DNA from: Actinomycetes bacterium
GTDB lineage: Bacteria > Actinomycetota > Acidimicrobiia > Spongiisociales > UBA5794
NCBI GenBank assembly: GCA_023336765.1
Contig: JAMBLL010000158.1
Coordinates: 1 to 16,632 of the forward strand
Length of the DNA: 16,632 bases
Reading direction: 5' to 3'
The notes below the pieces were generated by a model. That model was given only the letters and a program-made list of their open reading frames with translations, searched no databases and was not told the origin of the DNA. Positions 1 through 8,173 of the stretch are shown here, in pieces. Each line of letters starts with the position of its first letter. Within the stretch, counting starts at the first letter, position 1. A program made the translations under genes and the position numbers.

Positions 1-1
1 A

Positions 2-781
2 CTACGACACATCCCATCCAAGCTCGCAGCCTCAGGTGCTGCGGTCGCCATCCTATTTGCGGCAATCGCTGCCCCACTCACAGCCGCACCGGCTACCCAG
101 AGTGCAGTCGACGAAGTCGCTCTGTACGCAACTTCGGCTCCCTCAACCAACGCGATAGCCGCGTCAACGAGCACCCTCACCGATGCAGAGATCCAGGACA
201 TTCTCTTCATGCGCGAAGAGGAGAAGCTCGCTCGCGATGTGTACATGACACTCGCTGATGTGTGGGGCACGCCGATATTCACGAATATCGCCGGCGCAGA
301 GTCCATGCACATGTCCTCGATCGAGACGTTGATCACTCGTTATGGTCTCGACGACCCTGTCGATGAGAACCCAGTGGGTGTGTTCGTGAATCCAACACTC
401 CAGACGATGTATGACGATCTCGTCGCCACTGGATCCCAGTCGCTTATCAACGCTCTCGAAGTCGGTGCGTTGATAGAGGAAGTCGACATCAAAGACCTGA
501 TCGACAGCATCGCTGAGACAGAAGCATCCGACGTCCTACGCGTCTGGGAGCAACTCCTCAGTGGTTCCCAGAACCATCTCAAAGCCTTCACGTCTCAGCT
601 CGCCGCGCAAGGTATCGACTACGAATCGACTGTGCTCGATGCTGGGACCTACGACCAGATGTTGTCCGAGGCTGGCCAATCCAATGGTGCGCAAGGCAAC
701 GAGGCAGGACGACAAGGCGGACGCGGCGATCGCGATGACGGAGGCCGTCAGGGTGGACCTGGACACGGTCGAAACGGCTGA
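2..781 (+). CDS. DUF2202 ferritin-like secreted protein (5' end outside window)
   Basis: The frame is open from the first bases of the window, so the true start lies upstream; the first internal ATG at 209 falls inside the conserved domain and is not the start. The visible N-terminus reads as a signal peptide core (alanine-rich hydrophobic run ending near AAPLTAAPA), so the protein is probably exported. The rest matches the DUF2202 family, a four-helix ferritin-like fold: EEEKLARDVY near 211-240, then AESMH (an ExxH-type metal motif) near 296-310, then EEVDIKDLI near 475-500 and NHLKAF near 573. These acidic and His residues are the likely metal ligands. The C-terminal 30 or so residues are a Gly/Arg/Asp-rich low-complexity tail. 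The biochemical role of the family is not known; metal or redox handling at the cell surface is inference. It converges on the dioxygenase gene across a hairpin. Confidence 0.85.
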   Translation, partial: LRHIPSKLAASGAAVAILFAAIAAPLTAAPATQSAVDEVALYATSAPSTNAIAASTSTLTDAEIQDILFMREEEKLARDVYMTLADVWGTPIFTNIAGAESMHMSSIETLITRYGLDDPVDENPVGVFVNPTLQTMYDDLVATGSQSLINALEVGALIEEVDIKDLIDSIAETEASDVLRVWEQLLSGSQNHLKAFTSQLAAQGIDYESTVLDAGTYDQMLSEAGQSNGAQGNEAGRQGGRGDRDDGGRQGGPGHGRNG

Positions 782-802
782 TACAGATCAGCCAGCTACT
801 CT

Positions 803-831
803 CGATGCCAGCTCATGACGGGCTGGCATCG
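803..831. terminator. Bidirectional terminator hairpin between convergent genes
   Basis: A perfect 10-bp inverted repeat, CGATGCCAGC at 803-812 and GCTGGCATCG at 822-831, with a 9-nt loop. It is the only notable structure in the 68-bp gap between the DUF2202 gene and the convergent dioxygenase gene. No T-tract follows on either strand, so termination by hairpin alone is inferred. Confidence 0.6.
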
Positions 832-849
832 TAGCGCGCGCATGACCTT

Positions 850-1650
850 CTAGGCGATCTGCACCGACCGCTTGGACAAGCCATACCAGAAACCGTCGAT
901 CACGGTTTCCACGTCGAGAGACTCGTCGATCGCCGAACCGAGGGCCACGAATAGCGGGGCAAAGTGCTCGGTAAGCGGATGTGCGAGCGATGCCGCGGGA
1001 GCCTTGTGCTGGAAGTCGATCAATGCGTCGAGGTCACCCGCGGACAGGGTTTCGTCGAGCCAGTTGTCGAATTCGCTCGACCATGTTGGGGGCGCATCGG
1101 TGTCCGGAGCACCCAGGTTCATTTCAGACAGGTTGTGAGTGCTGAATCCACTGCCGACGATCAGCACGCCCTCTTCGCGCAATGGGGCGAGCTTACGACC
1201 CAACTCGATCAGTTCAGCAGGATCGAGCGTCGGCATGGACACCTGCAACACCGGTATGTCTGCGTCGGGGTACATCTCAACGAGTGGCACATAGGCACCG
1301 TGGTCGAGGCCCCGATCAGGGTCCTGATACAGCGTTTCGCCGTGACGGGCGATCAATCTCTCGACGGACGCAGCAAGCTCCGGCGCACCAGGCGCCACGT
1401 ATTCGACCTCGTAGTAGTGACGCGGGAACCCGTAGAAGTCGTAGAGCAGTGGCACTGGGGTGGTCGCACTGATCGTGAGGGGCGCAGCCTCCCAGTGGGC
1501 AGACACGACAAGAACCGCCTCCGGCCTTGGCAGGTGTAGTGCCCATGACGAGAGTTCGCCGGTCCATACATCATCGTCAGCCAAAGGGGGTGCGCCGTGG
1601 CTGAGAAAGATCGCAGGCATCGCACCAGATCGTTCGATGGCGTGATCCAT
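850..1650 (-). CDS. Class III extradiol ring-cleavage dioxygenase (DODA/YgiD-type)
   Basis: A 266-residue protein of the LigB superfamily, 4,5-DOPA dioxygenase extradiol branch, close to the usual 260-275 residues. These cytosolic enzymes open catechol rings at the extradiol position using a divalent metal. Visible motifs: FLSHGAPP (His18), VVSAHWEA (His52), GLDHGAYVPL (His117), GSGFSTHNL (His172) and HPLTEHFAPL (His229). By analogy with E. coli YgiD, His18, His52 and His229 would bind the metal and His172 would act in catalysis; the alignment is by eye. The ATG at 1650 is preceded by GGGGG with about 6 nt spacing on the minus strand, which favours it over the internal Met at residue 11. It is a single-gene unit, divergent from the cyclase gene. 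The natural substrate cannot be read from sequence; small catechols are likely. Confidence 0.9.
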   Translation of the reverse strand: MDHAIERSGAMPAIFLSHGAPPLADDDVWTGELSSWALHLPRPEAVLVVSAHWEAAPLTISATTPVPLLYDFYGFPRHYYEVEYVAPGAPELAASVERLIARHGETLYQDPDRGLDHGAYVPLVEMYPDADIPVLQVSMPTLDPAELIELGRKLAPLREEGVLIVGSGFSTHNLSEMNLGAPDTDAPPTWSSEFDNWLDETLSAGDLDALIDFQHKAPAASLAHPLTEHFAPLFVALGSAIDESLDVETVIDGFWYGLSKRSVQIA

Positions 1651-1942
1651 GGTATCCCCCGATCAGAGAATCGTGGACTCGGATCAATGCCAATCCGCCA
1701 CGACGTCGCAACCCTATCACTCGCTTCGTGCTCGTTCGACGCCTCAGCATCGGACAGCTAGCCGTATTGCTCGGTGACGTTGCTGACGCGGCTGGTGGGT
1801 GGGAAGTCTTCAGTTCACCGCCGGAGACTCCCTCGATGCCGAAACGATGGGCTGGTCGATACATCGGCGGTTGGACGTCCACGAACAGCATGCATACGGT
1901 AACGTCTGGACATCGGCGGGTTCAAGAGGTTTGAAAGACATC
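1651..1942. other. Divergent intergenic region between dioxygenase and cyclase genes
   Basis: These 292 bases separate two divergent genes. Open frames cross it on both strands but none has family resemblance or a convincing ribosome binding site. The cyclase frame is open back to a GTG at 1799, but the stretch it adds resembles nothing known. The cyclase-side promoter candidate is listed separately. On the dioxygenase side I see only weak -35/-10 matches. Confidence 0.5.
1871..1900 (+). promoter_or_regulatory. Candidate promoter of the cyclase-ATPase gene
   Basis: TTGGAC at 1871-1876, an 18-nt spacer and TACGGT at 1895-1900 resemble a housekeeping -35/-10 pair. Transcription would start near 1907 and leave a leader of about 36 nt carrying the AAGAGG and GAAAG purine runs before the ATG at 1943. 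The -35 is a weak match. Confidence 0.35.
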
Positions 1943-4900
1943 ATGACAACAAGCAAAGGGTTGGAAAGATTCGTTTCGCGATACTCCGTCGCGCTCTCAG
2001 GTGATGAGAGTGCTCACTGGGCCACCATCGATGGAACGCTCTGTCATATCGATATCTCCGGGTTCACGAGCCTTTCGGAACGTCTCGCAGCGCGGGGCCG
2101 TGTTGGTGCGGAGGAGTTGACGGAAGTCCTCGACACTGTGTTCGGGTCAATGCTTCGTCTCGTGCACGAGCGCGGCGGTGCACTCCTCAAGTTTGGGGGA
2201 GACGCATTGTTGTTGCTCTTCGAGGGTGAGAATCACGCTGTCGAGGCTGCCTGTGCAGCGGTCGAGATGCGGAAGTCCCTGCGTTCGGCATCCGAGATAC
2301 CAACCTCCGTGGGGCGTCTGTCCCTCAAGATGTCTATCGGTTTGCACACCGGTGATGTTCACCTGTTCCGAGCATCGGGGAGCCACACAGAATTGATCGT
2401 GGCGGGTCCTGCGGCTTCGAAGGTGACCGAGATGGAGGAAACGGCAGCGGCTGGCGAAATCGTCATCGGCGATACGACGAAGGTCCTTCTCCCTGCCGAT
2501 TCGGCGACACAGCGAAAGGGTAACGGCTGGCTACTCCGGTGGCGGACCGCAAGAACCGACGCGCCAGGCGCTCGAGAGCGCACTTTCGATGTCGATGTGA
2601 GTGCTCTGGTGCCCACGGCACTGCGGTCGCATCTTACGGATCACAAGCTCGACTCAGAGCATCGACTTGCAACGGTTGCGTTCATCGAATTCGTCGGCGT
2701 GGATGAATACCTCGACAGCAACGGGCCTGAGGAGACATCAGCTGCCCTCGGTTCTCTTATCTCAGCTGTGACCGAAATCGCAGACGAGGAGGAGATCACC
2801 TTCCTTGGCACGGATGTCGATCGCAACGCGGGCAAGATCATCCTGGTGTCAGGAGTGCCCATCACAATGGTCGATGAATGCGGGCGGGTGTTGCGTGCAG
2901 CACGACGAATCGCTGATGTCGATACGCCGTTTGGACTGAAGATCGGAATCAACCGGGGGCATGTCTTCTCTGGAGAGATCGGTACCGATCAGCGCTCCAC
3001 CTACACCGTAATGGGCGACACTGTGAACCTCGCGGCACGGCTCATGGCAGCAGCACCGCCTGGTTCGATCTACTCCACGATGGCGCTACTCGATGAGTCT
3101 CTCACGCTGTTCGCTACCGAGACGCTCGAACCGATTCGCGTCAAAGGAAAGGCCGAACCGGTTACTGCACTCGCAGTTCTGAACGAGACCGGCAGCAGAG
3201 CGAGCCACACGGTTGGTGTACTTCCGTTCATGGGGCGCGATACAGAGGCGAGAGAATTGGCAGCCACGATCGCTGACCTAGATTCGGCCGGCGCGACGAT
3301 CACCATGTCCGGACCAACCGGGATCGGCAAGTCGAGGCTGGTCGAAGAGGTGCTGAGAGACGAGTCTTCGCTGATTCTCGATGTGCGCTCCGAGCCGTAC
3401 GGAACCACGAATCCATATCGCCCGTTTCGTGATTCGATTCGTAAACTCCTTGACATACAGCGAGGCTCGACGGAGGACATGCGAGACAGCCTGATGAGCT
3501 CCCTCGAGAACGGAGCGCCAGCACTCATCCCATACGCGCCGCTTGTCGGGGACGTCACTCATATCGACCTCGAGCCAACAGATACGACCAGAGCAATCGA
3601 CCCTCGATATCGGCAGAACCGCGTGGCAGATATCACGGTGGAACTGTTGGAACACTTTCACCAGGGACCGCTGATCATCGTTGCGGAGGACACACACTGG
3701 GCGGATGCTGCCTCGCTGGCACTTGTGGAGAGGCTGATCCGTGAAACGGAGCAACACTCGTGGCTCGTGATCACAACAGACCGAAACTCACCCGAGGACG
3801 CCGGTGAGTCTGATATCAGTCTCGAACCTCTTGACACTTCCACGGTGGAGTCGCTCGTGCACGCTGCAACAGAAGCATCCCCGCTGAGGCCGGACAGCGT
3901 CAGGGCGATCGTCGAGAGAGCGGGGGGAAACCCACTCTTCGTCCAAGAACTCGTGAAAGCGGCGAGGGACACTGGAGATGTCGGCTCGCTTCCAACATCA
4001 CTCGATGGTGTGGTTGGCAGTCAGATAGACGCCCTGGAACCGCTTGCGAGACAGGTACTGAGATATCTGTCTGTACTCGGGCGTAGCTTTCGCACATCTG
4101 TCGCCAGAGACCTCATCGCTACTCAGGGGGTTGAGCTCAATGCTGCGACCAGAGCAACCCTCTCCGGGTTCCTTGACGATGACGGTGCAGACAGGTTGCA
4201 GTTTCGCCATGCGCTCGTGCGAGATGTCGCATACGAGGGGCTGTCGTATCGTCGACGAAGAAAACTCCACCTCGAAGCTGGACAGCTCGTATTGGACCGT
4301 TCGGGCGATGACGAAGACGCCCTCGTTGATGTGCTCGCACTCCACTTCTTCCTCGGGGGAGACCAGCCGCGGGCCTGGGGTTACTGCTTGAGGGCTGGTG
4401 ACAACAACATGGACGCTTACGCCAACGTTGAGGCTGCCACACAGTTCGAACGAGCGATCGAGACTGCTCGCCGTCTTGATTCAGTCACCGATGATGAGCG
4501 TCGCGAGGTCTGGATCAAGCTTGGCGACGTCCGCGAGAGATCTGGTCAATTTGCGGCATCGCTTGACGCCTTCACCCAGGCCGCAAAGCTCACTCGTGAT
4601 CATCCACCTGCAAAGGCCGAGGTTCTATTGAAGCGTGCGAGGGCCAGGGAGCGGTCAGGTGCGTACTCCGTTGCCCTCGGTGAAACGACCCGCGCCAGGC
4701 GCCTGGTCGAGGGCCTGACCGAAAGCAGGGCACAGGAAATCCTTGGGAGAGTTCTCGGTCTGTCAGCGCTTATTCGCCAGGCTCAGCAGAGACCGAAACT
4801 GGCGCTTGACCTGGCCAAGCAAACCGCGACTGTTGCCGACAGTATTGACGATGAGATGGCACTTGCCACTGCCTGGCGTGTCATGGACTGGTCATACTTC

Positions 4901-5710
4901 ATGCTGGGAGAGCCAGAGGCTGCGGTGCACTCAGTTAAGGCCATCGAGGTGTACCACAGGCTGGGCGCTCTTCAGGAAGAGGCTGGGGTGGCGAATAACC
5001 TTGGAGGGTTCTCCTACTTCAAAGGAGACTGGGAACAGGCCCTTGCGTACTACTCAAGAGGCCAGGAGGCTGCCAAGAAGGTCGGCAACATGGTGGATGC
5101 GGCCAGCACGGGCGCCAATATCGCCGAGGTTCTTCTGAATCAAGGAAGATACGATGAGGCGGAGGGGCCACTGCTCGAGGCGCGAAGGGTGTACCTCGCC
5201 TCCGGCTTCTTCGAGGGCGTGGCGTTCACAGAACTGCTCCTCGGGCGAATGTACGGGATACAAGGTGATCACGAAACGGCTGAGGCCACCCTCAAGACAT
5301 CGATACAACATCTAGAGGATCTGGGCGTCGCTGGATGGAGTTTCGAGGCCTCGCTCCATCTCGCGGACGCTACGTGTAGATCTGGATACCCAGACGACGC
5401 ACTTGCGATTCTCGCCGCGGCTGAAGCCGAGGCACCTCCCGAATATGTGGAGTACTACGGCCCACTCCTTGCTCGCATACGCGGCTCGATCCTTGACTCA
5501 GCCGGTCAACCCCAGGAGTCGGCTGGAACTCTGGAAGCTGGAATCCAGTTGGCTGAGGAGCGCAACGATGCCTACGAGCACGGTCTCTTGATACTTACGC
5601 TCGCCCGTGTCGCTCATGATCGAACGCTGGCCGAGGAGCGACAAGCAGCCAGGGATGCACTCCGCACCCTGGGCGTACGGAGTGTCCCTGGAGTGTCGCT
5701 TCGGGCCTGA
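1943..5710 (+). CDS. Twin class III nucleotide cyclase with STAND/AAA ATPase and TPR-like repeats
   Basis: A 1255-residue soluble signalling protein. The ATG at 1943 (MTTSKGLERF) is chosen because purine-rich AAGAGG/GAAAG lies just upstream and the sequence after it begins the conserved region; an upstream GTG at 1799 is possible. Cyclase domain 1 (about 20-190) has both metal aspartates, Asp37 (HIDISGF) and Asp87 (KFGGD). It lacks the Asn/Arg pair, reading GPAASKVTE there. Cyclase domain 2 (about 240-415) has Glu249 and Lys298 at the metal positions but keeps YTVMGDTVNLAARL with Asn362 and Arg366. Together they could form one composite active site, as in mammalian soluble adenylyl cyclase. 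An ATPase domain follows (about 430-720), with Walker A GPTGIGKS (Lys463) and Walker B LIIVAEDTHWAD (Asp583). The remaining residues (about 770-1255) are helical, TPR-like. ATP rather than GTP as substrate is inferred. Confidence 0.9.
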   Translation: MTTSKGLERFVSRYSVALSGDESAHWATIDGTLCHIDISGFTSLSERLAARGRVGAEELTEVLDTVFGSMLRLVHERGGALLKFGGDALLLLFEGENHAVEAACAAVEMRKSLRSASEIPTSVGRLSLKMSIGLHTGDVHLFRASGSHTELIVAGPAASKVTEMEETAAAGEIVIGDTTKVLLPADSATQRKGNGWLLRWRTARTDAPGARERTFDVDVSALVPTALRSHLTDHKLDSEHRLATVAFIEFVGVDEYLDSNGPEETSAALGSLISAVTEIADEEEITFLGTDVDRNAGKIILVSGVPITMVDECGRVLRAARRIADVDTPFGLKIGINRGHVFSGEIGTDQRSTYTVMGDTVNLAARLMAAAPPGSIYSTMALLDESLTLFATETLEPIRVKGKAEPVTALAVLNETGSRASHTVGVLPFMGRDTEARELAATIADLDSAGATITMSGPTGIGKSRLVEEVLRDESSLILDVRSEPYGTTNPYRPFRDSIRKLLDIQRGSTEDMRDSLMSSLENGAPALIPYAPLVGDVTHIDLEPTDTTRAIDPRYRQNRVADITVELLEHFHQGPLIIVAEDTHWADAASLALVERLIRETEQHSWLVITTDRNSPEDAGESDISLEPLDTSTVESLVHAATEASPLRPDSVRAIVERAGGNPLFVQELVKAARDTGDVGSLPTSLDGVVGSQIDALEPLARQVLRYLSVLGRSFRTSVARDLIATQGVELNAATRATLSGFLDDDGADRLQFRHALVRDVAYEGLSYRRRRKLHLEAGQLVLDRSGDDEDALVDVLALHFFLGGDQPRAWGYCLRAGDNNMDAYANVEAATQFERAIETARRLDSVTDDERREVWIKLGDVRERSGQFAASLDAFTQAAKLTRDHPPAKAEVLLKRARARERSGAYSVALGETTRARRLVEGLTESRAQEILGRVLGLSALIRQAQQRPKLALDLAKQTATVADSIDDEMALATAWRVMDWSYFMLGEPEAAVHSVKAIEVYHRLGALQEEAGVANNLGGFSYFKGDWEQALAYYSRGQEAAKKVGNMVDAASTGANIAEVLLNQGRYDEAEGPLLEARRVYLASGFFEGVAFTELLLGRMYGIQGDHETAEATLKTSIQHLEDLGVAGWSFEASLHLADATCRSGYPDDALAILAAAEAEAPPEYVEYYGPLLARIRGSILDSAGQPQESAGTLEAGIQLAEERNDAYEHGLLILTLARVAHDRTLAEERQAARDALRTLGVRSVPGVSLRA

Positions 5711-5716
5711 AGCGAC
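5695..5716. terminator. Bidirectional hairpin over the 3' ends of two convergent genes
   Basis: GTCGCTTC at 5695-5702 pairs perfectly with GAAGCGAC at 5709-5716 around a 6-nt loop. The stem includes the stop codon of the cyclase gene (5708-5710) and fills the 7-bp gap to the stop codon of the convergent surface-protein gene. No T-tract follows on either strand. Confidence 0.55.
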
Positions 5717-5717
5717 C

Positions 5718-7940
5718 TCACCTTATGAAGATCGGATCGTTCCAGATATAGAACGTCTCAGTTGTCTGGGTGAAGATCGTCCCGCCATCATCGACCGTGA
5801 CCGTGTTCTGGAAGATCAGACACACGTCGCCACCTGCCGCCGCGGTCGGGTACATTGCGTTCGGATCAGTGAGTTCATAGAACCACTCGCCAGGCACCTG
5901 GTTGATTCCAACAACCACATTCGCACACCACGGAATGACAGCGTCTCCGCTGATCGAGCGCTGGAGTGTCCTACCAACCCCAACAAGGTCCGGAGACTCC
6001 TCATCCCATTCGATCGTCACGATGCCCGTGACACCGGTCCAGTCGAAACCGGGCGGTGGTCCAATGCTCACCTCCTGCTCACCTCCTGGAGTGCTCGACG
6101 AGGTGATCGCAACAGGCACCGCACAGTCGACTTCCTTACTGTTCGGTCCAACGTGGAAGGCCGCCAATGGACTGTCTGCCAGGCCGGGACCTCCTTCGGT
6201 TGTGCTGTCGCCGCAGTCAAGGCCACCGAAGTACCCGACCGTTCCAGACGCTTCGGATGTCACAGCACCGAGAGGATCGGTTCCCTCTGCTGCGAAGGTT
6301 GTGGTCTGTGCGCCGCCTTGCGCTGGCGCGGAGTACTGGCAGGTCGCCGTCGCCCCCGGGGCCACTGTGCCGAGATCACAACGTACCGTTCCGTCTTCAG
6401 TTACCGCTACAAGATCGAGGGGCACGTTCCCCGTGTTCGTAACGGTGAAGTCCCACACTACGTTGTCACCTGTGACCACGACCGGTCCGTTGTTCGTAAC
6501 CGAGATGGTGATGGAGGGGTTCGATCCGAAGTAACTCGACGAATCTTCGTGGCTCACATCTGCCCCAACAGGCGGCGTGCCTGTTGCTGTACCCGCATTG
6601 GTGTACGGCGTATCGACGGGGCTTATCTCGGCTGTACCCGTCGCGGTACAACTCGATGAATCGCCTGGTGCGATCGTGGCATCACATCCGCTGACAACAC
6701 CCGTCTCGGAATCTGTGACCGACACACCCGAAAGTGTGACGTTGCCAGTATTGGTAACGGTGTACGTCCATGTCACTGAATCGCCCGAGTCGATGTAGGG
6801 ACCGTCGCTCGGGCCCTCACCCGGACCGTTCGTCTGGGCATCAATGGCGATCCCAGGAGCCGAACCGAAGTAGTGGGACGGATCGCTTGCGGTCACCGTC
6901 TCTCCGAACGACGAGTCAGCCGAGACCGAACCCGTATTGGAGTACTGACCGGCAACAGCGGTGCCAGAAGCTGTGTAGATCCAGGTCTCTGTTGTGTCGA
7001 GAACGCCGTCGCCATTGTCGTCACCGGACTGGAACACTGGAGCGGCACCCTGGTCGTCGGAAACCGAGACCGAGTTGAGTGCCAGATCACCGGGGTTCGT
7101 GACCACATACGTCCAGGTCACGCTGTCATCAACTTCAACGTAGGGACCGGTCGGACTGTCGGCATCGTCGCCGTTGGTCGAAACGTCTATGGCGATCTCC
7201 GGATTCGCATCGACGAGGTGGAACACCGTGCGGTGGTCATCGGGGCTATCGTCTGAATACTCCCATGTGGCACCGCCTTCGAGCGACACCGCTCCGGTCA
7301 CCATGGTGATGCGGACACCGTCGAAGAGGCCTTCCTCAGTAGAGGCAGAGATACTGTACTTGTCTCGGAACTTGGAGTCCGGGCCACTGTCGGAGCCATC
7401 GCTGAGGTCGAATTCTTCGGTGTCGATGATCGAGGTTCCTTGAAGGAAATCGACACGCACGCGAGCATCAAACTTCGCCTCGAAGTCGAAATCGACGGAG
7501 CTGATCATCTGTCCTGCGATGAGGGAGCCAAGAGACAAGGTCAGTGCTTCTGAGTCTCCATCGCCGAGAGCATCAACCCGTCCACAATCCTGTCCGTTGC
7601 CGTTCCCCTTCTCGTTGACACCCATTCCGTCTTCGACAAGACCGATGGGAGCTGGATCGACCACACGGCCCTGCTTGGTGAATGTCGTTGCAGAGATCTC
7701 CATGATCGGGCCGTTGAGCGACGAATCCGTAACGCTGCACGCGTTACGACCGAGAGTCACCAGCTGGGTATCGCCCCCATACTGGAATTCATTGGTCCCA
7801 CCATCGAGGACGAGAACGATCTCATCCGTGCTGCCGGTAAGTGCAATACCGGCCGCGATCGAGCCAACAGCCACAAGTGCCGTCGTCAAAAGTCCCACCA
7901 TCAACCATCGCGCGCGCCGCGCTTTACCCACCCGTGCCAT
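5718..7940 (-). CDS. Exported surface protein with three DUF11/DUF7507-type repeats
   Basis: A 740-residue protein. The start at 7940 is chosen because GGGAGGA (7946-7952, minus strand) lies 5-6 nt upstream; the adjacent ATG at 7943 is the alternative. Residues 4-11 are basic (RVGKARRAR) and 12-35 are hydrophobic, so it is a signal peptide or N-terminal anchor. Residues about 40-240 form a domain I do not recognise. Three immunoglobulin-like repeats follow at about 247-360, 362-474 and 475-572, each with a D(S/D/N)V(T/V)W(T/D)(Y/F)xVTN core and ending in YFG. Repeat 1 holds a 12-residue loop, DDNGDGVLDTTE (307-318), with EF-hand spacing, so calcium binding is likely. Residues 573-740 form another unassigned Cys-containing domain. 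There is no LPxTG or C-terminal membrane helix, so it is either secreted or held by the N-terminus. Such repeats usually act as structural or adhesive stalks. Confidence 0.82.
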   Translation of the reverse strand: MARVGKARRARWLMVGLLTTALVAVGSIAAGIALTGSTDEIVLVLDGGTNEFQYGGDTQLVTLGRNACSVTDSSLNGPIMEISATTFTKQGRVVDPAPIGLVEDGMGVNEKGNGNGQDCGRVDALGDGDSEALTLSLGSLIAGQMISSVDFDFEAKFDARVRVDFLQGTSIIDTEEFDLSDGSDSGPDSKFRDKYSISASTEEGLFDGVRITMVTGAVSLEGGATWEYSDDSPDDHRTVFHLVDANPEIAIDVSTNGDDADSPTGPYVEVDDSVTWTYVVTNPGDLALNSVSVSDDQGAAPVFQSGDDNGDGVLDTTETWIYTASGTAVAGQYSNTGSVSADSSFGETVTASDPSHYFGSAPGIAIDAQTNGPGEGPSDGPYIDSGDSVTWTYTVTNTGNVTLSGVSVTDSETGVVSGCDATIAPGDSSSCTATGTAEISPVDTPYTNAGTATGTPPVGADVSHEDSSSYFGSNPSITISVTNNGPVVVTGDNVVWDFTVTNTGNVPLDLVAVTEDGTVRCDLGTVAPGATATCQYSAPAQGGAQTTTFAAEGTDPLGAVTSEASGTVGYFGGLDCGDSTTEGGPGLADSPLAAFHVGPNSKEVDCAVPVAITSSSTPGGEQEVSIGPPPGFDWTGVTGIVTIEWDEESPDLVGVGRTLQRSISGDAVIPWCANVVVGINQVPGEWFYELTDPNAMYPTAAAGGDVCLIFQNTVTVDDGGTIFTQTTETFYIWNDPIFIR

Positions 7941-7962
7941 CATGTTCCTCCCTATGCGGAAT

Positions 7963-7993
7963 CCTCCCGTCATTGAACCATAGTGACGGGAGG
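7963..7993. promoter_or_regulatory. Perfect inverted repeat (operator or leader hairpin) at the surface-protein promoter
   Basis: CCTCCCGTCA at 7963-7972 and TGACGGGAGG at 7984-7993 form a perfect 10-bp inverted repeat around 11 nt. The 11 nt contain the predicted minus-strand -10 (7977-7982). If transcription starts near 7970 the repeat cannot form as an RNA hairpin and is best read as an operator for a dimeric regulator. If transcription starts further up, it would be an mRNA hairpin whose CCTCCC arm could also pair with the real ribosome binding site. Confidence 0.5.
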
Positions 7994-8005
7994 CGCCCAT
8001 GCCAA
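7977..8005 (-). promoter_or_regulatory. Promoter of the surface-protein gene
   Basis: On the minus strand TTGGCA (8005-8000), a 17-nt spacer and TATGGT (7982-7977) give a good sigma-70-type promoter, with a start expected near 7970 and a leader of about 30 nt to the ATG at 7940. A second inverted repeat, GCCAA-N5-TTGGC at 8001-8015, overlaps the -35 and could be another protein-binding site. Confidence 0.5.
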
Positions 8006-8173
8006 GCGATTTGGCTAACTCTGATTCAGTCCGTGTCTTCTCCAGAAACCGCGGAGAGACCACCACGGTGCATGAGAGGGGCCGATATCGGATTCCTCGG
8101 ACGGATGTCACCCTTTTGCTGTCATCGTTCGTCTGTATGGGTAAGGGATGAGTGAGGGAAGGGGGTGAGAAAC

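Noticed and set aside
964..1539. 191-residue plus-strand open frame opposite the dioxygenase
   Set aside because: Antisense to a gene with intact catalytic His residues; no recognisable domain.
1799..1942. GTG at 1799 as the start of the cyclase protein, adding 48 residues
   Set aside because: The extra residues resemble no cyclase N-terminus, the GTG has no good ribosome binding site, and a predicted promoter (1871-1900) lies inside this stretch. The ATG at 1943 has purine-rich sequence upstream.
5607..6659. 350-residue open frame on the plus strand across the cyclase end and the surface-protein gene
   Set aside because: Arg- and Cys-rich composition without domains, and it overlaps two convincing genes.
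6780..7260. Repeated sequence in the surface-protein gene as a possible DNA repeat or CRISPR-like array
   Set aside because: The similarity is at protein level between beta-sandwich repeats about 110 residues long; there are no short identical direct repeats with regular spacers.
7941..8111. ATG at 8111 (minus strand) as the start of the surface protein
   Set aside because: It would place 57 residues before the signal peptide. The ATG at 7940 has a strong ribosome binding site, and the promoter and inverted repeat lie in the extra stretch.
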